Below are positions 30,377 through 43,346 of a stretch of DNA of 64,000 nucleotides, one piece after another. The translations under genes and the position numbers were made by a program. The notes under the pieces were generated by a model. The model searched no databases. It saw only the letters and a program-made list of their open reading frames with translations, and was not told the DNA's origin. This stretch comes from Denticeps clupeoides. Its lineage: Eukaryota; Chordata; Actinopteri; Clupeiformes; Denticipitidae. The DNA is taken from contig NC_041717.1 in assembly GCF_900700375.1 (NCBI RefSeq), forward strand, positions 21,757,832 through 21,821,831, given 5' to 3'. Position 1 is the first letter of the stretch; every line of letters begins with the position of its first letter.

Positions 30377-32194
30377 ATGAAGACGCGCTGCGCGCTGCTC
30401 GCTTTTTTGGGTAAGAAACGTTTTTTTTTTTTTTTACGGCAGCTGAGATGTTCTACAGATGTTCGCTCCGTCTTCTGCAGATCTGGGCTCCTGCCTGCTG
30501 GTCCTGCAGCCCTCACGCGTTATTAACGTCACCGAGGGTGACAACGCGACCCTGTCCTGTCGTTTCTACCTGGAGCGGAACGAAGCGGGATCTTCTGGGC
30601 GGGTCCGGTGGTGGAAAGACGGGAACAGAACCTCCAGAACCTTCCCGGTACCTGACCTCAGTGGAGAAGGGGAGTTCTCAGCTGACCTCCACATACATTC
30701 CGTCCGCCGGGACCAGCGCGGCTGCTACGTGTGCGAGGTGGCACTGGAGATACCTGTCGTCAGGAGGGCGTCCGGGAACGGGACACTTCTTCAGGTGACA
30801 GAGTGCGCGTCGTGCGGCCAGGGTGGGTTCTAATATCTCTAATATCACGCTGCTCCAGTCGTATTATCTTGACGATTACATGTTTTATGATGATGATGAT
30901 GATCCTCAGCAGCAGATACCGCGACGTCGCCGTCGCCGCTGGTCACCTGGTGGGCCGCGATGTGCGCAGCGACGCTGCTGCTCCTTCTGCTTCTCGCCGG
31001 CGGGCTTTACGGAGCGCGCAAAGGTCCGAAATCTTTATTACATCTGTGATAATAATAAAAACGTACAATATGAGATTTATATATCATATATATATATATA
31101 TCATAAAAGCAGATATTTTAATATGAAAATGGACAGATGCAGAGTGAGAAGTGGCCCACCGCGCCAACATGAATATACAATTTCCCTACATTCATAATTG
31201 GAAATATTTTCAAATAATTTCATTCATTTTATGGCTGCAAATGTGCTTAATATTTGTTAAAAAAGAAAAAAGAAAAAGAAAAGACGAGAGAGACGCGCCG
31301 GTGAGCGCGCCGAACTTCGTGCAATTTACCGTTTTATTCACAAAAAGAAAAGTTTAGAGAATAACAATCAGAAGAAAAAAACTCCTATAATAATAATAAT
31401 AATTGTTATTATTATTGTTATAATTACAACAATAATAACAGTTATTGTTATATATTATAATTATAATAATATTTTATTAATCGTTATCATCAACAACAAC
31501 ACAATAATAATAATAATAAACTTATTGTTATTATTATAAATAACAAACACAGTATCTCTTTAATTGACCTTTTACTGTTTATTCTTGTCTCTCAGCCTGC
31601 AGGTTGGAAAATTACCCAGAAATAAGCAGTCATGATCGACAGGTAAACACACACACACTCGCACACACACACCCACACACACATACACACACCCTCACGC
31701 ACACACACCCACACATCCACCCACCCACACCCGACACACACACACACACACTCTACCATGCTTTAATTGTCTCTGTCCCTTGTAACAGGACGCTGGAACT
31801 GAAACCGCAGCAGAGTACATGACCTACACTTCAGTCCATATCTTCAAAGCAAAGCAGCCTGTAAGTCCGTTAAAACACACACACACACACACACACGATA
31901 AAACACTTTCCTGCAATTTTCCTTATATTTTTATCTCTAATCTCACTTATTCCATTCATACTGGTATTATTCAACAACAGTAATTTATATTAATCCATAT
32001 TAATAATAAGTATAATAATAACATATACAGTTATTTATCCCTCCTCTTCATCATGGCCACATCTGGCAGGTCTGTATGTTCACCATGTTCCTCTGCATGA
32101 TTTGGTGCAGGAAGCTGCGTCCAGGAAGAAGGAGGAGAACATGGACCATGTGACCTATTCTGCCATCAGACTGCAGCTCCACGACGTCCCATAA
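30377..32194 (+). CDS. NKp30 (NCR3)-like Ig receptor with ITIM
   Basis: Exons 30377-30410, 30481-30822, 30916-31023, 31596-31642, 31789-31860 and 32111-32194 join in phase to 228 residues. A hydrophobic leader (MKTRCALLAFLG) precedes one V-type Ig domain: INVTEGDNATLSCRFY, RVRWWKDGN, SADLHIHSVRRDQRGCYVCE and SGNGTLLQV. The YVC...GNGT.LxV ending is close to NKp30, which ends YVCRVEV...GNGTRLVV. The membrane exon gives TWWAAMCAATLLLLLLLAGG with no charged residue inside, unlike NKp30. The tail has HVTYSAI, a strict ITIM (VxYxxI), plus MTYTSV and ENYPEI as weaker tyrosine motifs. This predicts an inhibitory cell-surface receptor rather than an adaptor-coupled activator. NxT sites occur at NVT, NAT, NRT and NGT. 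AATAAA is at 32483-32488. It lies between tmem233 and msi1 in an otherwise conserved block. A PD-1/CD28-like relative is an alternative. Confidence 0.8.
31380..31550. repeat. AT-rich (TAA/TTA)n simple repeat in receptor intron
   Basis: Interspersed AATAATAAT and TTATTATT runs dominate. Confidence 0.85.
31645..31755. repeat. (CA)n-rich microsatellite in receptor intron
   Basis: Interrupted CA and CCCACA units fill most of the intron between exons 4 and 5. A second pure (CA)n run lies at about 31875-31897 just after exon 5. Confidence 0.9.
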
Positions 32195-32489
32195 AAGGCC
32201 CACACCTCCCACGTCCTTCACCTGAAATACTTTCCTGGGTGGGCGGGGCCACTCGCCACATCTAGACCCGTGGGACTGAAACAAATCCACGGGGGTGGAG
32301 CAGCTCATGGTTCTATGATGCAGCTGACGGACTGTTTAAAATATAAATCTAAATTATAATCATCTTTGTTACGCCATAACTCAAAATGAACCCTATTTAT
32401 TACATGTAAGATGTAACATTATTATACCCTGGTTTTCATAATCTGTCCATATCTTCATATCTGAAGATGATGTTCATATCTCAATAAAG

Positions 32490-33950
32490 AGTTTTATGGC
32501 CGTAATAAATGCAAAAAATCTCAAATGGATCTCCATCACATTAACTTAAAAAGGTTAAAATGATAATAATTTAAATGTTAATGGTTTTACAGACATCATA
32601 AGAATATTAATAAATCATTGTTCAGTCTGCAGATCTGTTGATAGAGAAAGATGAAATTCTGATTATAAATGCTGTAAATGTAGACTGATATTAGAAATAA
32701 ATTCCTCTCTTGTAATGATAGACTCCTGGGAATTGTTCTGCTGATGGCCATATTAATATTATTATCATATATTATGTGAGCTGTAGAATATTTGCAGGTT
32801 AATGAATTATTAAAGTAATTATATTTATTAGTAGTATTACTGTAGAAATATCATGTTGTATTTGATGTGAAATGATCTCACCTTTGCTTCAGTTGTCTGG
32901 CCCAGAGGAGGTAGTGTGATGAATTATGAATTATGTGATGAATTATGAAACATCTCCACACACATCTGGACAGGTGACATTTACAGGATTCTACATGAAC
33001 CCAGAAGGCTCATCTTCCACACATTTATCTGCATATTTCACGTCTCACATCTACTGATAAGGTCCATGCAGAGAGAAATTTTACTTTATTTTCAATAGAA
33101 ACAGACAGTAAAAAATTATGAATAAAAGATGCAGTCTAGAATCGAAAGTATTTACTGGGTGAAAGATGGCGACTGCAAACGCACGCAGGCGTTTAGAATA
33201 ATTTTTTATTTTTATCACAGCATTCAAAAATAATGCAGACTGAAAATAAAAGGGCCAACCGACTCTGATTGAAGTTGTCCCCGACCCTGCGGCGGCCAGC
33301 CAGTCAGCAGAGTGGGCTGGGAGGGAAGTGGTGGCAGTTGGGGACGGGTGGCTCTTCGCGTGCGACACAGTAACCGCCTCTTCTGGCAGGTTCCACAGGC
33401 GCGCGCAGTCCATCATAAACACCGTGAAATATTTACACTCACAATAAAAAAATGGAATTAATGATCTGTGTTGAGCTTTATGATCGTTCCTTGTCACCTT
33501 GTTAAGGCCTCAAGCGGGCCACTCGTGTCACCGTGCTGCAGTGTTTCACAATGACAATCACTTCACGTTACACCCAGATGAGGTTCTGGCCATTCTAAAA
33601 TACTGGAGCTTGTTTAGAAGTTCTCTTTTTTTAAAAAAAAAATCATGGTTCCTCAGACCAGGTGACCTGTGAATGTCACTGTCAACACCGCCACCCGGTG
33701 GCGTGGCATCAGCGCCACGTTTCTTCACTGCAGCTCTCTGGTCACTCATTGCACGATGAGAACTGAGGCCGTTCCAGGAACCATGAGGCGAGATGCCACA
33801 CCCGTGGTCCCGATCCGGCCCACTACGGCCTGACTGGGTCTGTTTTACGTCTGTTGCATTGTAAGAATCAAGCATAAAATGTGCAAATGACGTGCTAATA
33901 AACGACCTTACTCGAGGTTCCGTGCGGCTGCACCTGAAATCATGGGCAGA
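32490..33950. other. Gap between Ig receptor and msi1
   Basis: AT-rich for 32490-33070. A family B SINE tail fragment lies at 33500-33568 (CACAATGACAATCACTTCAC). No gene supported. Confidence 0.4.
33500..33568 (+). repeat. tRNA-derived SINE, family B, 3' tail fragment
   Basis: Only the last ~60 bp (GTGTCACCGTGCTGCAGTG, then CAATCACTTCACG) remain. Confidence 0.7.
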
Positions 33951-33964
33951 GCAGTAAGGATGCT

Positions 33965-36031
33965 TTAAAATAATTTATTAGGATTTTTAAAAATACATGA
34001 AAAAAGGTTAAATGAAGAACGAGGAAGCAGTGCAGAGTGGTCGATCAGAATCGGTTTCCTCCGGATGATCGGTGGTCATGGCGCTTGTCTTTTTTTTCGT
34101 TCAGTAGGTGCAGGCGTCAGTGCGAGGCCGTAATAAAATGTTCACACAGCTCACGTTAAAAAAAAAAAAAAAAGAAGAAGAGCAAGACGAAGGTAAAGCC
34201 AGAGGAGAACGGAGCCAGTCGTCATTAAAAGCCCTACGGCGGATGAACTACGGTGAGTACTGAGCAGCCAGCAGGGGCGAGGACAAACACCGGATCAATC
34301 AAATCAAAGTGTTCGGAGAAAGCCACCAGTCCGGAGCTCCCAGGATCATGTTCCTTGTCCTCATCTGGAAGCCATGTAGACGTCAAAATCACAGTAAACA
34401 GTCCGAATGCACATTTCCTACCAATCCTTCCTACAGAGTCCATCCTGACTGTCTAAATGCACACACACACACACACACACACACAGAGCTCAGAAAAATG
34501 AGACAGTGTACAGGTTTCCTTCATTTGACCGTGTGGTATACTGTAAAAATTCAGTGCACAAAACAAAATGCAAACGCTCATTCCGCCAAAATTCCACCCT
34601 ATTTCAGCACGGAGAAGGATAGTTTGGTCTACACCAACACAGCAGCCCTAATCTAGAACCAGTGCTTTTCTCATTCGAGAAAAAAAAAAAGCCCATTAAA
34701 ATTAAAATTAGCGACTTCTAGGTCTAAAAAGTATTTACATGTTTTACAAAATGAACAACCGCGTTTCAAACTGGTTACGAAAATAGTTTCTTTTTTTGCC
34801 TCAATAATTATTAGTAAGGAAAGCTACCAAAATATACATTTTGACATTCCAATCCACAATTTTTGTGGGGAAAAAAAAATAATACATCCAAAATTATTGC
34901 TCCCGTGGTAAAATCACACAAATAAAACATTTAAAACGTACCCTGGTTTGTTCTCGGCAAATGACACTTGACCCCCACCCAGACATGCACCGCCCCATCA
35001 TCGTCCATGTGCGTCAGAAAGAATCACAAAATCCATGATTTTTACATTACAGCTACATTAGAGGGTGAGTGGATTAACAAACACTGACAACGAATATTAA
35101 AAAGCTAAGCCCCGCCCACCAGTATTTCTGTGCTCAGCGGTCTAAAAAAAATATTAGCAAAAAATGAGGACGTGTCTGCCGCGCTATCGTGCTTTTATCT
35201 GGTTGCGTGTGGTTGCTGTAGGCCGATGACGGCAGTGAAAGATGAAGTGGTGGCAGGGGTATTTTATAAAGTCAGCAAGTATAAAGAATGTCTCCTGACG
35301 TGTTAGAGTTTTAACAAAAAGACTTGATGTTAGTACGTGAGACGAGTTAAAATACAAAAAAACAGCGACCCTTGACAGGTCGCACCAGGCCCTCCATGGT
35401 CCAATGTTGAAGCCTACAGTAGAGACAAAGTGCCCTGGCTCAGTAGTGCGGAGACGTTCAGTCTGCTCAGCTCACACTCTGCCAGACACAAAAACACACA
35501 GAACCAGGTTCACCTCCATGAAGTCTACATCAACTTCCATTCACAGCTGATTCAGTCTTTAAAACGTCTGCTAACGTGAAAATGTGACTTTGTGAGATGA
35601 TTTAACATTAATATGAGTTCCCCGGGCCGGTCTATGGTCCTGTAGTGGCTAGAAATGGCAGTCGGTGTCAAGAGCGCTTTGGTCATTCTGCTTTTTATTC
35701 TGGAAAAACGGCGACACGACTTCCTGTCTGTACCAAACATTGTGGTTGGTGGACGGTGTGGATGACGTCATTTCCGCGAATGTTCCCTCAACTTCTATAG
35801 GCCACTCTCCTCCTCGTCCCGCCTCTCTCCTCCTCATTACCATTTAAAGCTACAGACACCGAAACAGGAAAATCTCATTGTGGGACTGGATCAAAGTGGC
35901 TTTAATTCTGCACCAAGAGACTTTGGATTTAATATAAGGGGACGATTAAGACATAAAACAAGATTCTTCTGAGGGCCCTTGTGTCTAAAGATGGTCCTCC
36001 AAAAGCACTAGTAAAGCTGTTACTCACTCTC
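33965..36031 (-). other. msi1 3' UTR (probable)
   Basis: About 2 kb lies between the msi1 stop codon and a minus-strand AATAAA (plus TTTATT at 33973-33978). It has no plus-strand or minus-strand coding exon and contains a (CA)n run at 34460-34486. Long 3' UTRs are typical for Musashi genes. Confidence 0.55.
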
Positions 36032-39000
36032 TCAGTGGTAGCCATTAGTAAAAGCAGCTGCAATGAGGGGACCCTGTAAGACAGAGCATGGTTTGTAAGA
36101 CAGAATCGTCGTTTTTTCTATACGGCATGGACGTCAATCTTCTTTACCAAAATTCTAAATTCAGGTTTTCAGAACTTACTCCAAGACTGTGGCCAAATCC
36201 GGTGCTTGGGGCAGGGCTCGCTGCACTTATGTAGCTACTGACAGCTGAGTCCTGACCGGCTGCCCCGTACAGGTCCGCGATTGGCCCGGGACTGCTGGTG
36301 CCCAAAAAGCCGGCTGTACGGGAGGGGGTGGAGCCTGGGGGACAACATGAAAAGGTGTGTTCAGTATCTAGAGCAAATCACCTGTGCAACCGCAGAACTT
36401 GAGAGAGGAAAAAGGAGAGTTGTACCTCGGACTACAGCGGCTGCGGCGGCGGCTGCCGCCATGGGATTGTACGCCGTCAGAGGGATGGCTGTAGAAGGAC
36501 ACAGTGAGAAGACATGATGCCTCTCAGCTTTAGAACAACCATGGCAGAGTACAGTGTTTATTCCGTCAATTTCTAAACAATATATAGCTTGTGATTTTGT
36601 GTTATTGAAGATGTTGTTATTTGTGTTCATATTTAAAGTGAGAGTGAGATCTTTAATGATCTTAATTATATTTATGTTATGTAACATGAGAGCTGTTATT
36701 GTTACAATAGAGTAACAATTATCATAGAGTGTTATCAGAGTGAAAACGGTTCCTTTTACTAATCACTTATCTTTATGGTTAAAAAGAGTAAGATCTGTTA
36801 TGGGTCTTAATCATTGATATTTATGTGTGACAAAAAGAGCTGTTATTATATTATATTATATAACATAAAAATGGTTATTGTTACTCATAGCTGAGGTCGA
36901 TGATATAAGAAAGTAAGATCTGTTATTGTTACTAATCACTGTTTATTTTATGATAACATGATGACGGTTATTGTCACTAATTACTGGTATTTATGGTATG
37001 AGAGAAAGTAAGATCTGTTATTGTTACTAATCACTGTTTATTTTATGATTACATTATGATGATTATTGTTACTAATTACTGGTATTTATGGTATGAGAGA
37101 AAGTAAGATCTGTTATTGTTACTAATCACTGTTTATTTTATGATTACATTATGATGGTTATTGTTACTAATTACTGGTATTTATGGTATGAGAGAAAGTA
37201 AGATCTGTTATTGTTACTAATCACTGTTTATTTTACGATTACATGATGGTTATTGTTACTAATTACTGGTGTTTGTGGATATTAGAGATTGAAATCTGTT
37301 ATTGTTACTAATCACTGTTTATTTTATGATAACATGATGACGGTTATTGTTACTAATTACTGGTATTTATGGTATGAGAGAAAGTAAGATCTGTTATTGT
37401 TAATAATCACTGTTTATTTTATGATTACATTATGATGGTTACTGTTACTAATTACTGGTGTTTGTGGATATTAGAGATTGAAATCTGTTATTGTTACTAA
37501 TCACTGTTTATTTTATGATAACATGATGACGGTTATTGTTACTAATTACTGGTATTTATGGTATGAGAGAAAGTAAGATCTGTTATTGTTAATAATCACT
37601 GTTTATTTTATGATTACATTATGATGGTTATTGTTACTAATTACTGGTATTTATGGTATGAGAGAAAGTAAGATCTGTTATTGTTACTAATCACTGTTTA
37701 TTTTATGATTACATTATGATGGTTACTGTTACTAATTACTGTTGTTTGTGGATATCAGAGATTGAAATCTGTTATTGTTCCTAATCACTGTTTCTGGTTT
37801 GGCTAATTGTTGATGTTTGATGTATACGAGAGTGTGTGGTTTGTTGATGTTACTCATATTTCTCAGGTATGAAGGGGATGCAGAGCTGCTTGTAAACTCC
37901 AGAGGAAGGACTGACCTGTCAGCTCAGGGAGGTGGGGTGAAGTCAAGAGGGGGGTCCTCTCTAAGTGGTATTCTAGAACAGAGACACCAGAAATCAAGCA
38001 CTGTACAAGCACGAGCGTGCAGACACACACACACACACATATTAAAAAAGCTAAATAGACAACAGGTAACAGTAGAGACAAAGAGCTAAACTGAGATAAG
38101 GGTCTTAGGGAGGGTGGCTAATCAAAATGAAAAAAAAAAAAAAAAACAAAATCAAATATGTATTGCCAATCAATGTTTAAAAGTGTGTGTTTCTAGAGCA
38201 TGTTGTGTGTATCCACTCGCACACTCGCTCTGAAATTTACAAGCAGCTGCCGGTCAGAGCCAGGCATGCATGGGTGCGTGTTGAGGATTCGTCTGGGTAC
38301 ACTGTAAACAGGCAATATGTAAAAATGACAAATTTCATCTTACAGTGAGCCAACAGACGGCGGAGGATGACACACAACTGCCGTTCTGAGTCACCAACTC
38401 TTACCGGGAAACTGGTAGGCGTATCCGGGGGTGATACCAGCATAACTGCGACTGGCATAGGTGGTAGTCTGGAACCCTGGGTAGCCTGTGAAAACAAAAC
38501 AACCGCCTGAGCAGATTCCGGCACGTTGCTGTGACTGGGCAGGGCAGTCACCATTTTTACTGAGGAGCAGTGCTCACACCAGACACTAGGTGGCAAAATT
38601 ACCCAGCATGCCGATGCCCAGCATGAAGGCGTCCATTCCGTAAGGCATGACCCGGGCACGCCCTCTGGATGAGCCTGTGGGTGTCATCACTTCCTTCGGT
38701 TGAGCCTTCTTGCATTCCACCTACAAAAAACGTGGACAAATATTGAAGATGTCGGTCCTAACAAATGCATTTTATCCTTCATCAGGCCCTTGAGGCACAA
38801 TCGTCACCATATGGGCCACGGAAGGTCTCACCATTTTGCTGTTGATTTCATGGAAGTGGATCTCACACACCTTCTCCACCACATCTTCGCATTCAAAAGT
38901 CACAAAGCCAAAACCTGGAAACGGGAGAAACACTTAAAAAACTTTACAAGCCGCGATTAACATCCATAATCCCTGTCACATGTACACGGCTACCTAAAAA

Positions 39001-40545
39001 AGGATTGTTTTAAATGCTACCAGATGCAGGGTTTGCCATATATATTGTGGAATGAAAATGAAACAGAGTAAAAAAACGACATTTTGTCACACTGTTTACT
39101 ACGGTAAAAAAAAAAAAAAGTTTTATATATATATATATATTTTCTCTCACAACTTTAGGTTTGACATTTTAAAGTGTTAATACATCAAATATCATCATTC
39201 CTGGATAATATATGAACCACCATTGCAGATGGGACATAGTTCGCCCGTCACACAACTTGTAGTGTCTTTGTGCTTAACCCCTCCTCCACCCACCGCAGCT
39301 CCGCCTCCCGTAGGACGCAGCAAAGCCGTCAGGCTGTCGAAATCGATCAGCAGCAGGGAGGGGGAAGCGCTTAACGAGGGTTTATCCTGAACCCAGATTA
39401 AGGGGATGACTAATTAGCCCCGCCCCCCCGTCCCCTCCAACCGATCGCTCAACAGGAGAGAGGAGGGAGACGATTAGTGGGGGGGACGGTGGAGGACGGA
39501 GACGGAACATCCGACGTCATGAGACAATTCAACTCATTTGAAGTTTAAAACCAGGGATGCTCTCATCGTTACCATAACAACCAGACGGGATGAGGGACGG
39601 AAGCGTTACCTCTGTGTCGGTTGGTGGTTTTGTCAAACATGAGCATGGCGTCGTCCACCTGGGGAGAAGAAAACACCGTAATGCACAAAACGCAGCGCGT
39701 GCAACAGATCAGCGCTGTCCCTTCGTCTCGGCCACCTGGCAGTAGGTGCGGCGCAAATGGGCTAATCGGGGTTTAGCGGAACCTATAGCAGCGCCATTTA
39801 CCGCTGACGGCGCGGCGGCCCAACTTCCCTGGGGCTCGGGCCTCCCCTCCCGGCGCCAGATGGACAGACGGAGGCGAGGCAGGGGACAGGAGACGGAGGA
39901 GGAAGCGACACCAGTTTACATGCCTCAATAAAAAGGCGGGGTGCAGAACGAGGTCCACGCTCACGTCCGGGACGGTCAGAACGCTCGGACTGCCGGTTTC
40001 GGTGCGTTTTCGCTGGATTGGCTCCGCCCCTACCGTCCACGGGACGAGTGAAATCAGTCTTAAATTGTGATCGGCAATAATAAAAGGAGGACGTGCCGCA
40101 AGTTCTCGCTGAAACATGTCCCTCAGCGAGGGACGCCTGGCTGACGGACAGCTCGTCCAGACACTCATTACACCCTAAAAACAGATCCCGCTCCCGTTAA
40201 CTATTTTGAGCGGCGTAATCTGTAATCTGATCACGCCGAAGGGCTGCGCGGTTTTACACACGCGTGTGTGTGTGTGTGTGTGTGTGTGAGTGTGTGTGAA
40301 AACGGCGCACTTGTGCGACGGCCCAGCTGAGCCGTGCGCAGAAAGCTCCGAGGCCAGGGTCAAAGGTCGCTGGCGCAGAGCTCCGAAGGCCTCCGTGTGT
40401 GTGTGTGTGTGTGTGTGTGTGAGTGTGTCGGCAGGCACCAACAAGTCACCGCGGTGTGTGTTCGTGTGTGAAGAGAGCTGGACACTCTGTCCAAACTCGG
40501 CTCACTGTTGACAGTCCTGACATTTGCGAAGGGATTCTTAGCGAG

Positions 40546-40587
<42 letters not shown>

Positions 40588-41123
40588 CAAACAGGGACAG
40601 TGGACCAAGAGAGAAAAGTAGGTCCTCCAGTGGAGAAGGAATTTAAAAATGAGCGGAAGGAACTTCTTTTTTGAAACGGGAAAAAGTGTCCCTTCCATCG
40701 TCCCTCTGGACTGAATCCCATGACGATTGACCTGCGTCCCGCGCCAGTAGGAAGACCGACAACGTCCAGGAATCGGTGGACGGCCATTACGCGACAGCGG
40801 GCGCGTTAATAGAGGGCGGCGTGGCCCCCTCTTCCTCCCGCCACCCCTGTCTCTCTCCGCCTCCTGTCCAAACCAGGGCAGGCGGACAAAAGGTCCAGTG
40901 AGGCAGTCTAATCTGGAACGTCCCCGGGTGGGTGGAGCCCACATTTCTTTCTGTCCTGCAGCATCTTCGCTACAAGTTCCGCTGCCAGGTTCTTGCGCGG
41001 GAGCTCGAGTGTTCGGGGGTAAAGATTTGTGGGAGGAAGTGGACTGAATTGGACCGCCGGCCGGCCGGCCGCATTGTGGCCCTCATCCGAGTGTTGACAG
41101 CCACCCCCAGACACCCCCCCACC

Positions 41124-41159
<36 letters not shown>

Positions 41160-43192
41160 ACAAAAACCTCTTGGCCGCTGAATTACTTGGGGACAATGGG
41201 CAGGACCAGGTCGCCAAGGTAACAGACCAGGAGGGGGTTGTGGGTAGGAGCAGCTGTTACATCAGATTAATTCAGATTCGGCTAATCCCCCCCCCCCCCT
41301 CTCTCTCGCTGAACTTTTCTTTCAACATTTTCTTCCTCCTGGCGGCTCACGAGCGACGTTCCAGACGAAGGACTATCGAAAGTCGAGAGAACGTCCATCA
41401 CGTGGCCCCTGCTTACCTTCCCAAACTGGTCAAAGTACTGCTTCACGTCCTCAATCGTGGTGTTCACCGACAGGCCTCCCACGAAGATCTTCTTGGTTCG
41501 TGTTACTAGCTGTTGAGAAGAAGGTGCAGCGGTTACGGACATGTTCGTGTCCGCTGCGTGTCCGACTAACTGTCCAAGTCCTAACGTGACATGGACGACA
41601 CCAAAGGATGAGGTGAAAGTGAAAAAGACGTCACCGACCGGGAACTGACCGTGCTAGCGCTCAACTTCCTGCGTCAAAAACTTATTTTACTTTAAATTCA
41701 TTTGACAATTTATTGAACTGTTCTACACTCCAGACCAGTGGAGATGACAATCGGGTCCCATCAGGTGACCGGGAACAGCGTAACTGTGGCATGCGGTAGG
41801 ATCTAAATGGCGGGACAGGGCTGAAGACGTCTTCTACTCTACTGATGGTCCAGAGCAGCCACACTCACCTTGGGCTGCGCTCGGCGCGGGAACGCAACTT
41901 TCGGGTCAATCTGGAGAAGGAAGCCAAGACAAGAAAGGACATTTTAGACACAAAAGAGAGGGAACCTTATACGCAGGGACGGGCCTCGGACAAAGGGGCC
42001 GGTTAAAGGCCAGCTCCTGGAGGCAGCCACGCTGGGTTATCTCCGAGCTCTGCAGGGTTCCCATGGTTCTGCTCTCTGATTACGCAGATTTAGCGCGCGG
42101 CATGTCCGTTCCAGTCCTGCTGGGGGGGTTTAGTACATTCGCCCAGTCAGAGAGGAGGCGTGGGACGCGCCTGGACCAGGACGTAGAGAACCCTGCTCAC
42201 CTTTCTTACCAGCAAACACTATAAAAAAGCGTCAAGAAAGACGCGCGGTCAGCCTCTCGGCATTGTCCTGCCGGGGGACCCGGGAGGACCTGACTTCTGG
42301 CGGCGTGGGCCGATCAGGGGGACAGGAAGTGGTGAACGAGATGGACGAGCTGTCACTTTCATCTTTCATCTCCCTCTACCACCTGCAAGGTTCCTTTAAG
42401 CCACCGAGAGAAGTAGAAAGTAGGGGAAGGAAGAGGCCGTTTGTCCGTTTTTGCCGCTGCCTGACCCCGCCCGGCTCTGGTTTCAGCACCGCAGCTACGA
42501 GTGTTAGTTCTACCGCTGATCACGGAGGACGCGGCTCCTCGGGACCCCCGATTCGGGACGCCGGCTACTTCATGCTTGTGAAGACGGGTTCTACTCCAGA
42601 TCTCTATATTAGTCTAAACTCGGCTAGTCCAGCTAGGTACCCACCGCTAGTCTATTTCACCTGGCGCCGTGGCCGTACCGTACAGAACAGTACACAGCTA
42701 GCAGCGCTATCGTTAGTGGCCGACCCCCCCCCGGTCGGGACGGAGAAGAGAGACCCGAGCGGAGAGACTACGGCTTGTAGCGCTACGGTCTCTAGGCTAC
42801 TCTGAGAATAGTCACCTCGTGTCACCGGCACTCCCGCCGCCACCCCCACTCCTGCGCACAGTCAAGAACAAACAGACAGAAGACAGGGGTCAACACACAC
42901 TCATCTAGAGGACCTCCAACCGGCGACCCTCCCACCGCGCCAGGCCAGGAACAAACCTGACAAATGTTTATTACGATCTCGTATGAATCTTTTCCACAAA
43001 CTTCATCAGTTAGAACGGAAATGTTATCTGTGCAGTACGAGTTCGGTAACTACGCTGATGAAGCGGCCGAAACAAACTTCTGGAATCATTTCCATGACAT
43101 GTATGTAGAATTGGGATTTTCTTTTTTGCTGGATTAAAAAAAAACATTTTCTCACCATCTTGTATATCATACATTTCATTGTGGCCTTGAGC

Positions 43193-43229
<37 letters not shown>

Positions 43230-43311
43230 GGGTTTATCATTAAGGTCAATCCTATCAGGCTGGTCACTGAGAACCTGTCAGCAACAGGCAGCTCTGGCTA
43301 TGGAAGTCACT

Positions 43312-43346
<35 letters not shown>

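Noticed and set aside
36880-37795. CRISPR-like regular repeat array
   Set aside because: Units are head-to-tail without unique spacers, lie in a vertebrate intron, and are a minisatellite.
42263-42805. 180-codon open frame on the plus strand
   Set aside because: It lies antisense in an msi1 intron, is GC-driven, and has no recognisable domain or splice context.
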